Assembly (NCBI RefSeq): GCF_046254905.1
Contig: NZ_CP158016.1
Location: 930,001-994,000 of the forward strand
Length of the DNA: 64,000 bases
Source of the DNA: Pseudaeromonas aegiceratis
Lineage (GTDB): Bacteria; Pseudomonadota; Gammaproteobacteria; Enterobacterales; Aeromonadaceae
Direction of reading: 5' to 3'
In this document: piece by piece, positions 32,849-42,042 of the stretch
Position numbering within the stretch: the stretch's first letter is position 1
Layout: every line of letters starts with the position of its first letter
Notes under the pieces: model-generated
The model's input: only the letters and a program-made list of their open reading frames with translations
The model's database searches: none
What the model was told of the DNA's origin: nothing
Translations under genes and position numbers: made by a program

Positions 32849-33144
32849 GCACTGGCTCCTGTAATGGTTTCAATTAGATACGACCGGCATCTTACGCCAG
32901 GGATAGACTCAGCTCCAGTGTAGGGCAGGAAAATCGCGGGTGGGATCAAGCCAGGCCTGCGGCGGGAGATCCACCGGTTCTAATAGCTCTTCGTTATAAA
33001 AAGTTCGTTTTTATTATTTTATGCCGGATTTGGCGCCGCCTATAGTCGCTGCTAACAAGTGGCGCCGGTGGGCGTTCCCCTATGCAAGGCAACCAGTTCA
33101 AGGCGACAAGCGGTGTCGGCAGACGCCGGCCTGAGGAGTAGGCA
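32849..33144. other. Divergent promoter region of qmcA and cysD
   Basis: There is no gene in these 296 bp. An AT-rich run around 32985-33025 (TTCGTTATAAAAAGTTCG) is the likely cysD promoter or activator region, CysB-type by context. No precise site can be assigned. Confidence 0.4.
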
Positions 33145-34056
33145 GTGATTGATAAGGCTAGATTGACTCATTTGAAGCAGCTCGAGGCAGAGAGCATCCA
33201 CATCATCCGGGAAGTGGCGGCGGAGTTTGAAAACCCCGTGATGCTCTACTCCATCGGCAAGGACTCCTCCGTGATGCTGCACCTGGCCCTCAAGGCCTTC
33301 TATCCGGGAACCCTGCCGTTTCCGCTGCTGCACGTGGACACCAACTGGAAGTTCAAGGAGATGATCGCCTTTCGCGATTACACCGCCAAGAAGTACGGCC
33401 TGAACCTGCTGGTGCACAAGAACCCCGACGGGCTGGCCATGAACATCAGCCCCTTCGTCCACGGCAGTGCCAAGCACACCGACATCATGAAGACCCAGGG
33501 CCTCAAGCAGGCGCTGAACCAGTACGGCTTCGACGCTGCCTTCGGCGGTGCCCGCCGTGACGAGGAGAAGTCCCGGGCCAAGGAGCGGGTCTACTCCTTC
33601 CGCGACAAGAACCACGCCTGGGATCCCAAGAACCAGCGCCCCGAGCTGTGGCGCCTGTACAACGGTCAGGTGAACAAGGGCGAGAGCATCCGCGTCTTCC
33701 CCCTGTCCAACTGGACCGAGCTGGACATCTGGCAATACATCTACCTGGAAAACATCGAGCTGGTCCCCCTCTATTTCGCCAAGCCCCGCCCCGTGGTGGA
33801 GCGCGACGGCGTCAAGATCATGGTGGATGACGAGCGTATGCCCCTGGCCGAGGGCGAGGTGCCGCAACAGGAGTGGGTGCGCTTCCGTACCCTGGGTTGT
33901 TACCCCCTGACCGGCGCCATCGACTCCCACGCCACCACGCTGCCGGAGATCATCGAGGAGATGCTGGTCTCCACCACCTCCGAGCGGCAGGGGCGGGTCA
34001 TCGACAACGACAGCGCCGGCTCCATGGAGCTGAAGAAACGCCAGGGTTATTTCTAA
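33145..34056 (+). CDS. cysD: Sulfate adenylyltransferase subunit 2
   Basis: The protein has 303 residues and belongs to the PAPS-reductase/adenosine-nucleotide alpha-hydrolase fold. It makes APS from ATP and sulfate together with the GTPase CysN. The PP-loop is MLYSIGKDSSVMLHLALKAF, with FGGARRDEEKSRAKERVYSF further on. The GTG start is chosen for its GAGGAG box. It is the first gene of the operon cysD-cysN-SLC13-cysC for assimilatory sulfate activation. Confidence 0.97.
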   Translation: MIDKARLTHLKQLEAESIHIIREVAAEFENPVMLYSIGKDSSVMLHLALKAFYPGTLPFPLLHVDTNWKFKEMIAFRDYTAKKYGLNLLVHKNPDGLAMNISPFVHGSAKHTDIMKTQGLKQALNQYGFDAAFGGARRDEEKSRAKERVYSFRDKNHAWDPKNQRPELWRLYNGQVNKGESIRVFPLSNWTELDIWQYIYLENIELVPLYFAKPRPVVERDGVKIMVDDERMPLAEGEVPQQEWVRFRTLGCYPLTGAIDSHATTLPEIIEEMLVSTTSERQGRVIDNDSAGSMELKKRQGYF

Positions 34057-34075
34057 GGATTAGGGGACAGACAAG

Positions 34076-35497
34076 ATGAACAGCATTATCGCCGACGAAA
34101 TCAAGCAAAGCGGCAGCATCGAGGCCTATCTGGAACAGCAGCAGCACAAGAGCCTGCTGCGCCTGCTGACCTGCGGCAGCGTGGACGACGGCAAGAGCAC
34201 CCTGATCGGCCGCCTGCTGCACGACTCCCGCCAGGTGTATGAAGATCAGTTGAAGACCCTGCAATCCGACAGCCAGAAGGTGGGCACCACAGGCGAGAAG
34301 CTGGACTTCGCCCTGCTGGTGGACGGCCTGCAGGCGGAGCGCGAGCAGGGCATCACCATAGACGTGGCCTACCGCTACTTCTCCACCGCCAAGCGCAAGT
34401 TCATCATCGCCGACACCCCGGGCCATGAGCAGTACACCCGCAACATGGCCACCGGCGCCTCCACCTGCGAGCTGGCCATCATTCTGATCGATGCCCGTAA
34501 AGGGGTGCTGGAGCAGACCCGGCGTCACAGCTTCATCGCCAGCCTGCTGGGGATCCGCCAGTTCGTGGTGGCCATCAACAAGATGGATCTGGTGGGCTTC
34601 GATCAGGGGATCTTCGAGCGTATCCAGGCCGATTACCTGGAGTTCGCCCGCCTGCTGCCCCCCACCAACATCAAGCTGGTGCCGCTCTCCGCCATCGATG
34701 GTGACAACCTGGTGACCAAGAGCGCCAATACCCCCTGGTACCAGGGTGAGCCCTTACTCACCCTGCTGGAAAACGCCGAGGTCGGTGAGCACAAGGATCA
34801 CCTGCCGCTGCGCCTGCCGGTGCAGCTCGTCAGCCGCCCCAACCTGGACTTTCGCGGTTACATGGGCACCCTGGCGGCCGGCACCGTGCGCCCCGGCGAC
34901 ACCGTCACAGCGCTGCCGTCCGGCAAGCAGAGTGTGGTGGAGCGCATCGTCACCTTCGATGGCGATCTGGACGAGGCGGTGGCGGGGCAGGCCGTGACTC
35001 TCACTCTGAAGGATGAGATCGACATCAGCCGGGGTGACCTGCTGGTGGCGGCCAATGCCCCCACCCAGGTGGCTCGCCGCCTGCTGGCCAACCTGGTGTG
35101 GATGACCGAAAGCCCGCTGCAGCCCGGTCGCCAGTACGACATCAAGCTGGCCACCAAGAAGACCCAGGGCCAGGTGGAACTTATCCGTCACCGCATCGAC
35201 GTCAACACCCTGGCTAAGCACGATGCCAGCGAGCTGGCCTTGAACGAAATCGGCCTGGTGGAGTTGGCGCTCACTAACGCCGTGGCGGTGGATCCCTATA
35301 CCGACGTGCGGGATACCGGCAGCTTTATCGTCATCGACCGCCTGACCAATGTGACCATAGGTGCCGGCATGGTGGTGGAAGCCCTGGGGGATACCCAGGC
35401 GCCCAAGGCCCAGTACAGCGACTACGAGCTGGAATTGAACGCCTGGGTGCGCAAGCACTTCCCCCACTGGCAGGCCATCGACATCAGCAAGGAGTAA
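34076..35497 (+). CDS. cysN: Sulfate adenylyltransferase subunit 1 (GTPase)
   Basis: The protein has 473 residues, usual for CysN without a fused APS kinase. The G domain has G1 GSVDDGKSTLIGRLLHDS, G3 DTPGHEQYTRN and G4 NKMDL, followed by two EF-Tu-like beta-barrels. GTP hydrolysis drives APS formation by CysD. It starts 19 bp after cysD. APS kinase is a separate gene (cysC) two genes downstream. Confidence 0.97.
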   Translation: MNSIIADEIKQSGSIEAYLEQQQHKSLLRLLTCGSVDDGKSTLIGRLLHDSRQVYEDQLKTLQSDSQKVGTTGEKLDFALLVDGLQAEREQGITIDVAYRYFSTAKRKFIIADTPGHEQYTRNMATGASTCELAIILIDARKGVLEQTRRHSFIASLLGIRQFVVAINKMDLVGFDQGIFERIQADYLEFARLLPPTNIKLVPLSAIDGDNLVTKSANTPWYQGEPLLTLLENAEVGEHKDHLPLRLPVQLVSRPNLDFRGYMGTLAAGTVRPGDTVTALPSGKQSVVERIVTFDGDLDEAVAGQAVTLTLKDEIDISRGDLLVAANAPTQVARRLLANLVWMTESPLQPGRQYDIKLATKKTQGQVELIRHRIDVNTLAKHDASELALNEIGLVELALTNAVAVDPYTDVRDTGSFIVIDRLTNVTIGAGMVVEALGDTQAPKAQYSDYELELNAWVRKHFPHWQAIDISKE

Positions 35498-35503
35498 GCC
35501 GTT

Positions 35504-37231
35504 ATGACCTGGCAGCAGTTGCTGGTGTTGGGTCTGCTGGTTAGCCTCATCGTCTTGCTCGTACAGGGCAAGGTGCGCCCCGCCATGCTCTTTAGCGGGG
35601 CCGTGCTGGTGACTTACCTGGCAGGCTTGGCCGATATCGAAGAGGTGGTCAGCGGCTACACCAACAGCGCCCTGCTGACCCTGGTGCTCTTGCTGCTGGT
35701 GTCGGTGGCGGTGGAGAAGACCCGCATCATGAGCTGGTTCGCCGGCCTGATGGGGCGAGGCTCCTTCAATCTGGTGCTGGTGAAGCTGTGGTTCTCCACC
35801 GCCATCCTCTCCGCCCTCGTCAACAACACCGCCGTGGTGGCCTCCATGTTGGGGGCCATCAAGCGCAATCCCCATCACAGCGCCAGCCGCCTGCTGCTGC
35901 CCATGTGCTTTGCCGCCACCTTCGGCGGTGTGCTGACCCTGATCGGCACCTCCACCAACCTGATCGTCAACAGCTTCCTGGAGAAGCTGGGAGTGCCGCC
36001 CTTAGGCATGTTCGACTTCTTCATGGTGGGGGCGGGTACATTGCTCACCGGCCTCATCGCCGTGCTGCTGTTCGCCCGCCACCTGCCGGAAGAGGAGAAG
36101 CGGGAGGAAATTCAGGACACCGCCTATTTTCTGGAGGCCAAGGTGCCGGCGGGCTCGCCCATGATCGGCCGCTCGGTGAAGGACAACGGCCTGCGGGCCC
36201 TCAAGAGCCTGTTTCTGGCGGAGATCATCCGCGGTGATCAGGTGATCTGCCCGGTGGAACCCAGCCAGGAGCTGCACCAGGGGGACGTGCTGCTGTTTGC
36301 CGGCGACGTGGAGAGCGTGGGCCTGCTGCAGGAGATGAAGGGGCTGGATCTGTACGGCGAGCATCGCCTGAAGGGCCAGCACCTGGTGGAGGTGATCGTG
36401 AGCCCGGGTTCCAACCTGGTGGGCAGCACCATCAAGGAGGCCCAGTTCCGCCATCAGTTCGATGCCGTGGTGCTGGCGGTGCGCCGTGGCAACAGCCGGC
36501 TCACCGGTGGCCTGGGCAAGATAGAGCTGCGGGGTGGCGACACCCTGTTGCTGGCGCCGGGTCATGGCTTCGCCCACAAGAAGTCCCTGTCCCGGGAGTT
36601 TGTGGTGGTGAGCGGCCTGGAGGCCTCCACCAGGCTGGACGGACGGCGCAGCGCCGCCGTGGTGGCGGGCTTCTTAGGCGTGCTGGCCCTGTCGGTGCTG
36701 GGCTGGGTGCCCCTGTTCAAGGGCTTGCTGATCATGCTGGTGGGGCTGCTGCTCTCCGGTATTCTGACCCTGGCGGAGCTGCGTCGCCGCTTCCCGCTGG
36801 AGATCTGGCTGGTGGTGGGCGGGGCCCTGGCCCTGTCGGATCAGCTGCAGGCCACCGGCTTGGCCCAGGCCCTGGTGAGCTTCCTGCAGGCGCACTTCAA
36901 CGGCGCCAGCCCCTGGCTGGCCTTCGTCACCGTCTACCTGTTCACCCTGGTGCTCACCGAGCTGATGAGCAACAATGCCGCCGCGGCCCTGGCGTTTCCG
37001 CTGGCCTATCAGCTGTCGTTGAGCCTGGGTGTGGCCAGCATGCCCTTTATTCTGGCGGTACTGTTTGGCGCCAGCGCCAGCTTCATACTGCCCTATGGCT
37101 ACCAGACCAACCTGATGGTGTTTGCCGCCGGCAACTATCGGATGAAGAGTTACCTGACCCTGGCCCTGCCGATCTCCCTGGCCTATTCGTTGGGGGTGTT
37201 GGTGATGGTGCCCTGGCTGTTCCCGTTTTAA
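35504..37231 (+). CDS. SLC13-family permease with two RCK_C (TrkA-C) domains, candidate sulfate transporter
   Basis: The protein has 575 residues. Membrane blocks at about 1-200 and 385-575 flank two cytosolic RCK_C domains (about 205-290 and 295-380; for example GSPMIGRSVKDNGLRALKSL and GSNLVGSTIKEAQFRHQFDA). Substrate-loop motifs include LVNNTAVVASMLGAIKR, LIGTSTNLIVN and LMSNNAAAALAFPLAY. It starts 7 bp after cysN and ends 10 bp before cysC, so it is embedded in the sulfate-activation operon. Sulfate or another sulfur oxyanion is therefore the best guess for its Na+-coupled substrate. Confidence 0.88.
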   Translation: MTWQQLLVLGLLVSLIVLLVQGKVRPAMLFSGAVLVTYLAGLADIEEVVSGYTNSALLTLVLLLLVSVAVEKTRIMSWFAGLMGRGSFNLVLVKLWFSTAILSALVNNTAVVASMLGAIKRNPHHSASRLLLPMCFAATFGGVLTLIGTSTNLIVNSFLEKLGVPPLGMFDFFMVGAGTLLTGLIAVLLFARHLPEEEKREEIQDTAYFLEAKVPAGSPMIGRSVKDNGLRALKSLFLAEIIRGDQVICPVEPSQELHQGDVLLFAGDVESVGLLQEMKGLDLYGEHRLKGQHLVEVIVSPGSNLVGSTIKEAQFRHQFDAVVLAVRRGNSRLTGGLGKIELRGGDTLLLAPGHGFAHKKSLSREFVVVSGLEASTRLDGRRSAAVVAGFLGVLALSVLGWVPLFKGLLIMLVGLLLSGILTLAELRRRFPLEIWLVVGGALALSDQLQATGLAQALVSFLQAHFNGASPWLAFVTVYLFTLVLTELMSNNAAAALAFPLAYQLSLSLGVASMPFILAVLFGASASFILPYGYQTNLMVFAAGNYRMKSYLTLALPISLAYSLGVLVMVPWLFPF

Positions 37232-37240
37232 GGAGTGCAC

Positions 37241-37837
37241 GTGAATAACATCGTCTGGCATAGCCACCACATCGACCAAGCGGCCCGCGCCGCCCAGAAG
37301 GGCCACAAGCCGGCCCTGCTCTGGTTCACCGGCCTCTCCGGCTCCGGCAAGTCCACCCTGGCGGGCGCCCTGGAGGCGGCCCTGGTGGCGCGGGGCATCC
37401 ACACCTATCTGCTGGATGGCGACAACGTGCGCCACGGCCTGTGCTCGGATCTGGGCTTCACCCCAAGCGATCGCCAGGAGAACCTGCGGCGCATCGGCGA
37501 GGTGGCCAAGCTGATGGTGGATGCGGGCCTCGTGGTGCTGGCGGCGTTTGTTTCGCCCTACCGGGCCGAGCGGCAGGCCATCCGCGAGCGCTTCGCCGAG
37601 GGGGAGTTTATCGAGGTGTTTGTGGACGTCCCCCTGGCCGAGTGCGAGGCGCGGGATCCCAAGGGGCTCTACCAGAAGGCGCGGGCCGGCGAAATCAAGC
37701 ACTTCACCGGCATTGACGACCCTTACGAGGCGCCGGCGGCCGCCGAGGTGCATCTGCAGAATCACGGCGTGGACATCAATACCGGCGTCGAGCAGCTGCT
37801 GGCCCAGCTCCAGGCCTGTGGCCTGCTGCCGCAGTAA
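37241..37837 (+). CDS. cysC: Adenylylsulfate (APS) kinase
   Basis: The protein has 198 residues and phosphorylates APS to PAPS. The P-loop is LWFTGLSGSGKSTLAGALE; the APS-binding region has LDGDNVRHGLCSDLGF and DRQENLRRIGEVAKL; the lid follows. The GTG at 37241 is used because AGGAG at 37231-37235 sits 5 nt before it; an in-frame GTG at 37235 overlaps that box. It is the last gene of the cys operon, followed by a palindromic repeat that may end transcription. Confidence 0.96.
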   Translation: MNNIVWHSHHIDQAARAAQKGHKPALLWFTGLSGSGKSTLAGALEAALVARGIHTYLLDGDNVRHGLCSDLGFTPSDRQENLRRIGEVAKLMVDAGLVVLAAFVSPYRAERQAIRERFAEGEFIEVFVDVPLAECEARDPKGLYQKARAGEIKHFTGIDDPYEAPAAAEVHLQNHGVDINTGVEQLLAQLQACGLLPQ

Positions 37838-37860
37838 GGGCTGCAGGCCCAAGACGATGA

Positions 37861-37955
37861 GTTAAGGCGCCGTTGGCGCCTTAACTGCATCAAGGGAAGG
37901 GAAATACCGTTCCTCCCCCTTACCAAGGGGGAGGTTAGGTGGGGGATGGCCTGCC
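37861..37955 (-). repeat. Composite palindromic repeat (copy 2, inverted relative to 15.8 kb)
   Basis: Hairpin GTTAAGGCGCC-GTT-GGCGCCTTAAC at 37861-37885 is followed by the palindrome at 37912-37934 (CCTCCCCCTT/AAGGGGGAGG, centre ACC). Reverse-complemented, the order, loop sequence and flanks (GCCATCCCCCACCTAACC) match the copy at 15807-15957. It lies between cysC and the alkaline phosphatase gene. A loosely pho-box-like stretch (about 38042-38060, TGTTCAT-CATT-TTGTCAG) occurs further downstream. Confidence 0.75.
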
Positions 37956-38132
37956 CCAGACAGGCCTTCATGCGTATTGCTGAATGGCATGGGCAGACGG
38001 TCCGTTTGATCTGGATCAGCTTCGGCTGGCGCTGACATCTTTTGTTCATCATTTTGTCAGGCATTGGTCATTTGGGGAGCCTAGGTTGGCTCCCCATCAC
38101 GCCAAAGACCTTACAAAAAGAAGGAGTTAAAG

Positions 38133-39527
38133 ATGTCCCTGCGCTACCGCTTATTGGTCGGCTCCCTGCTGCTGGCCACCGGCGCCGTCCAGGCCGCCCC
38201 CAAGTACGTGTTCTACTTCATCGGTGACGGCATGGGGTCCTCCCAGCGCCAGGTGGCCGAGTACTACCTGCAGCAACAGAAGCAGGATCCCAGCCTGCGG
38301 CTGGCCATGGACAGCCTGCCCATCGCCGGCATCACCACCACCCACTCCGCCAACAGCCTGGTGACCGACTCCGCCGCCGCCGGCACCGCCCTGGCCGCCG
38401 GGGTCAAGACCGACAACGGCGTGGTGGGCCAGCTGCCGGATGGCACGCCGGTCACCACCCTGCTGGAGCAGGCCCGGGATCACGGCATGAAGACCGGCAT
38501 GATCACCAGCACCCGCCTGACCCACGCCACCCCCGCCGCCTTCTTCTCCAAGAACCCGGATCGGGATGACGAGAACGGCATCGCCACCGATTACCTCAAG
38601 GCGAACATCGACTACGTGGCCGGTGGTGGCTATCGCCACTTCGTGCCCAAGGGCGGCGCCTTGAAGAGCAAGCGCGAGGACGCCCGGGATCTGGTGCAGG
38701 AGCTCAAGGGGGAAGGCTACACCACCTTCGTCGGTGAGCAGGCCTCCGCCGACTTCCTGCACTACAGCCCCAAGGCCGGTGACAAGCTGTTTGCCGCCTT
38801 CAGTGCCTCCCACCTGCCTTACGAGCTGGATCGCGGCAACGCCACCCCCAGCCTGGCGCAGCTGGTGGGCAAGGGCATCGAGGCCCTGTACCAGCCCAAG
38901 CAGGACAAGGGCTTCTTCATGGTGGTGGAGGGCGGGCGCATCGACCACGCCGGCCACGCCCATGATGTGACCGGCAACATAGACGACACCCTGGCGCTGG
39001 ACTCGGCCATTCAGCAGGCCCTGGCCTTCTACCGGCAACACCCCAAGGAGACCCTGCTGGTGGTGGCGGCGGACCACGAGACCGGCGGCATGGGGCTGGG
39101 CTTTGGCAAGAACTACTTCCTGAAGCTTGACCAGCTGGCCGGCGTCAAGAAGAGCATCGAGGACGAGACCCAGAAGGTCTACACCGGGGATCGCACCGCC
39201 TTCTACCAGTGGCTGACCCAGGACTATGGCCTGAGCCATCTGACCGACGCCGAGAAGCAGCAGATCGACAAGGCGCTGGACGTGGCGGACAGCCTCAAGG
39301 GCGCCGAGTCCGGGGCCGACTGGGGGGGCTATGATCCCGCCGCCATCGCCGTGGCTCACGTGATCTCCGAGCGGGCCAACATCTACTGGACCACCTATGC
39401 CCACACCGGCGTCCAGGTGCCCCTCTCCGCCATCGGCGAGGATGCCGCGCGCTTTGGCGGCTTTAAGGACAATACCGAGGTGGCCAAGACCATGGCCCAG
39501 GTGCTGAACTTCAAGATCGGTGCCTGA
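38133..39527 (+). CDS. Alkaline phosphatase (PhoA superfamily)
   Basis: The protein has 464 residues with a signal peptide ending GAVQA, so it acts in the periplasm. It has metal and nucleophile motifs FIGDGMGSSQR, VTDSAAAGTALAAGVKT (Ser nucleophile), VEGGRIDHAGHAHD, AADHETGGMGLG and YAHTGVQVPL. It releases phosphate from organic esters. AAGGAG precedes the ATG. Such genes are typically PhoB-controlled; the upstream region has only a weak PHO-box resemblance at about 38042-38060. Length and motifs resemble marine Vibrio-type enzymes. Confidence 0.93.
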   Translation: MSLRYRLLVGSLLLATGAVQAAPKYVFYFIGDGMGSSQRQVAEYYLQQQKQDPSLRLAMDSLPIAGITTTHSANSLVTDSAAAGTALAAGVKTDNGVVGQLPDGTPVTTLLEQARDHGMKTGMITSTRLTHATPAAFFSKNPDRDDENGIATDYLKANIDYVAGGGYRHFVPKGGALKSKREDARDLVQELKGEGYTTFVGEQASADFLHYSPKAGDKLFAAFSASHLPYELDRGNATPSLAQLVGKGIEALYQPKQDKGFFMVVEGGRIDHAGHAHDVTGNIDDTLALDSAIQQALAFYRQHPKETLLVVAADHETGGMGLGFGKNYFLKLDQLAGVKKSIEDETQKVYTGDRTAFYQWLTQDYGLSHLTDAEKQQIDKALDVADSLKGAESGADWGGYDPAAIAVAHVISERANIYWTTYAHTGVQVPLSAIGEDAARFGGFKDNTEVAKTMAQVLNFKIGA

Positions 39528-39569
39528 TGGAGGGGGCCGGCCCTGGGTGGCCGGCGCCGGGAGAGTCTT

Positions 39570-40721
39570 ATGTCCAAGAGTGTGATCTTGCTGGCCGCCT
39601 TGATGGCGGCCTTGTTGTGTTGGCGCCTGACCCTGGCCCCTCAGGACCCGTCCGGCAGCCAGCAGGTGCGGGCCCAGGTGGTGGCAGTGGACGATGGTCA
39701 TCTGTTTACCCAGGGCCAGGCGCGGCTGGGCAGCCAGAAGCTGACCCTGGTCATCGACTCGGGGGCGCTGGCTGGTCAGCCGGTGGCCGGGGTGATCAAC
39801 CGCTTCAGCGGCAGCATGGAGTACGACGAGTACTATGCCGTGGGGGATGGGGTCTGGCTGGCGGTGCGTTCCACGGGCGCCGGCCAGCTGCAGGGACAGA
39901 TCGTCGCCCGGGATCGCCTAGCGCCCCTGGCCGGCCTGTTTGGCCTGTTTGCCCTGGGGCTGCTGCTGTACGCCGGTCGGGTGGGGCTGCGGGCCCTCAT
40001 CTCCTTTGTCGGCAGCGTGGTGATCCTCTGGCAGGGGCTGATCCCGCAGCTGCTGGCCGGCGACCATCTGCTGCTGTGGAGTGGCGTCTGGGTGCTGGCC
40101 CTGGTGCTGCTCATCCTGGTGTCGGTGGCGGGCTTCAGCCGCAAGACCCTGGCGGCCCTGCTGGGTACCCTGTGTGGCCTGCTGCTCACGGCGTTGCTGG
40201 GCTGGTGGGCCATGCAGGCGTTGCACCTGGACGGCATGACCCAGACCCTGGCCCAGCCGCTGTTCTTCGAGACCGGCATGCGGCTGGATCTGCGCCAGAT
40301 CTATTGCGTGGCCATCATACTCGGGGCCAGCGGCGCCGCCATGGACGTGGCCATGGAGATGGCGGCCACCCTGGAGGAGCTGCACCTGCATAGACCGGAT
40401 CTGGGGGTGGCGGCCCTGCTGCGCAGCGGCTTCAAGGTGGGCAATGCGGTGATCGGCACCATGACCACCACACTGCTGCTGGCCTATTCGGGGGGCTTTC
40501 TGACCCTGATGCTGATGTTCTGGCAGCGGGACACCAGCCTGATGCAGATCCTGAATCTCAAGCTAGTCTCCGCCGAGCTGGCCCGCATCCTGGTGGGCAG
40601 CATCAGCCTGGTGCTGGTGGCGCCCCTGACCGCCTGGATCGCGGCCCTCTGCTATTGTGGCGTCAAAGGGTTTCAAACGAGTGATGGGTCACTGCCCACG
40701 GAGGAGATCAGGCCCTCCTAA
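39570..40721 (+). CDS. YibE/F-family integral membrane protein
   Basis: The protein has 383 residues. It has an N-terminal membrane anchor, an extracytoplasmic domain (about 25-115), then about seven membrane helices (for example LAPLAGLFGLFALGLLLYAG and ALISFVGSVVILWQGLIPQL). The conserved YibE/F core includes ILGASGAAMDVAMEMAATLEE. The family's function is unknown; transport has been suggested. It starts 42 bp after the alkaline phosphatase gene and may be co-transcribed. Confidence 0.85.
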   Translation: MSKSVILLAALMAALLCWRLTLAPQDPSGSQQVRAQVVAVDDGHLFTQGQARLGSQKLTLVIDSGALAGQPVAGVINRFSGSMEYDEYYAVGDGVWLAVRSTGAGQLQGQIVARDRLAPLAGLFGLFALGLLLYAGRVGLRALISFVGSVVILWQGLIPQLLAGDHLLLWSGVWVLALVLLILVSVAGFSRKTLAALLGTLCGLLLTALLGWWAMQALHLDGMTQTLAQPLFFETGMRLDLRQIYCVAIILGASGAAMDVAMEMAATLEELHLHRPDLGVAALLRSGFKVGNAVIGTMTTTLLLAYSGGFLTLMLMFWQRDTSLMQILNLKLVSAELARILVGSISLVLVAPLTAWIAALCYCGVKGFQTSDGSLPTEEIRPS

Positions 40722-41073
40722 TATCGGGTTTTTGTGAGGTGTGGCGGGGCAGAATCTGGTTAGCTCGGCAGTTGTTGTGATAATGTTAACCAGGTTGCTG
40801 TCTTGTTTTGGGATGCCGTCATGAAGAGAGCCACGCCTCGGCCCATCAAGTGGGGCCTGCTGTTCACCTACCTCGTCATTCTGGCCCTGCTGGCCGTCTA
40901 TCTCTATCACTGAGTCTCTCCCGGCCTCGCCGGGCGAACTCGATTTTCCCGAAGTCAGCCGGATCCGCCCTTTGCCACACTTTCCCCACAGATCGGCACA
41001 ATTGTCCTTATCTCCGTGAGATGACTCCCTATACTAGAAGCCAAGAGGCGAGAGCAGGCACGAGCACAGGGGA
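40722..41073. other. Intergenic region with one small gene
   Basis: These 352 bp between the YibE/F gene and the gamma-glutamylcyclotransferase-like gene contain only the proposed 30-residue membrane peptide gene at 40821-40913. No terminator hairpin was seen. Confidence 0.5.
40821..40913 (+). CDS. Small single-helix membrane peptide (30 residues)
   Basis: The sequence starts MKRATPRPIKWGLLFTYLVI and continues as a single hydrophobic helix ending AVYLYH. A positively charged N-terminus followed by one transmembrane segment of about 19 residues fits an inner-membrane micropeptide with N-in topology. The spacing to neighbours is wide. There is no strong Shine-Dalgarno box (GGGATG lies 6-11 nt upstream). 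The frame has no other evidence behind it, so expression is uncertain. Confidence 0.5.
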   Translation: MKRATPRPIKWGLLFTYLVILALLAVYLYH

Positions 41074-41079
41074 GTGGTT

Positions 41080-41430
41080 ATGGCATTGGTTTGGGTTTAT
41101 GGCACCCTGCGGCGGGGCGAAGGCAACCACGGTCTGTTGGCGGATTGCGCCTATCTGGGGCAGTGGTGGAGCCCGCCCTGCTTCTACCTGCTGGATCTGG
41201 GGGAGTACCCCGGGGTGATCAGCGGGCAGCAGGCGGTGCTGGGGGAGATCTATGTGGTGGATGAGCCCACCCTGAACCAGCTGGATCGCCTGGAGGAGGT
41301 GCCGGATGAATACGACCATGGCCGCCTGCGCACCCCCTGGGGCGAGGCCCTCTACTACCACTATCGCGGCCCCACCCGGGGGCTGGCGGCCATCGCCTCG
41401 GGGGATTGGCGGGCCCGCTACGTCTGCTAA
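41080..41430 (+). CDS. Gamma-glutamylcyclotransferase-like protein (YtfP family)
   Basis: The protein has 116 residues starting MALVWVYGTLRRGEGNHGLL; the family's N-terminal motif VYGTLRRG binds the substrate carboxylate. The candidate catalytic Glu is in LDRLEEVPDEYDHGRL. The ATG at 41080 follows GGGGAG; an in-frame GTG at 41074 overlaps that box. Members convert gamma-glutamyl amines or amino acids to 5-oxoproline, or repair such adducts. A bidirectional terminator follows. Confidence 0.85.
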   Translation: MALVWVYGTLRRGEGNHGLLADCAYLGQWWSPPCFYLLDLGEYPGVISGQQAVLGEIYVVDEPTLNQLDRLEEVPDEYDHGRLRTPWGEALYYHYRGPTRGLAAIASGDWRARYVC

Positions 41431-41456
41431 TCCCGGTAGCGACAACCATCAGATAC

Positions 41457-41485
41457 AAAAAAGCCGACCCTAAGGTCGGCTTTTT
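41457..41485. terminator. Bidirectional intrinsic terminator
   Basis: The stem AAGCCGACC/GGTCGGCTT with A- and T-runs lies between the convergent YtfP-like and ppa genes. Confidence 0.9.
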
Positions 41486-41514
41486 GCGGGGGGCTTGCCC
41501 CGGTTACGTCGGGC

Positions 41515-42042
41515 TTAGCCCTGGTAACGGGCGGCAGAGGCCAGGATTTCGGCTTCGGCTTCGGCCTTGTCACCCCAACCGTCTACCTTCACCCACTTGC
41601 CGACTTCCAGCTCCTTGTAGCGCTCGAAGAAGTGCTGGATCTGGCCCTTGAGCAGCTCAGGCAGGTCGTTCACGTCCTGGATGTGGTCGTACAGCTTGGT
41701 CAGCTTGGAGTGGGGCACGGCCACTACCTTGGCGTCCTGACCGGATTCGTCGGTCATCTTCAGCACGCCCACCGGACGGCAGCGGATCACGGCGCCCGGT
41801 ACCAGGGGGTAGGGGGTGGGCACCAGCACGTCCACCGGATCCCCGTCCAGGGACAGGGTGCCGTTCACATAGCCGTAGTTGCAGGGGTAGAACATGGGAG
41901 TGGCCATGAAGCGGTCAACGAAGATGGCACCGGAGTCCTTGTCCACTTCATACTTGATGGGGTCGGCGTTTTGGGGGATCTCGATGACCACATAGATGTC
42001 TTCGGGCAGGCTCTTGCCGGACGGCACATTGTTCAGGCTCAT
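41515..42042 (-). CDS. ppa: Inorganic pyrophosphatase (family I)
   Basis: The protein has 175 residues and hydrolyses pyrophosphate to two phosphates in the cytosol. The family signature DGDPVDVLVPTPYPL carries the Mg-binding Asp residues. The active-site residues in IEIPQNADPIKYEVDKDSG and FYPCNYGYVNGT are present. The length is standard for the bacterial hexameric enzyme. It is divergent from mpl. Confidence 0.97.
   Translation of the reverse strand: MSLNNVPSGKSLPEDIYVVIEIPQNADPIKYEVDKDSGAIFVDRFMATPMFYPCNYGYVNGTLSLDGDPVDVLVPTPYPLVPGAVIRCRPVGVLKMTDESGQDAKVVAVPHSKLTKLYDHIQDVNDLPELLKGQIQHFFERYKELEVGKWVKVDGWGDKAEAEAEILASAARYQG

Noticed and set aside
38042..38060. PHO box upstream of the alkaline phosphatase gene
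   Set aside because: TGTTCAT-CATT-TTGTCAG only loosely matches two CTGTCAT half-sites with 4-bp spacing; mentioned in the repeat entry but not called as a site.
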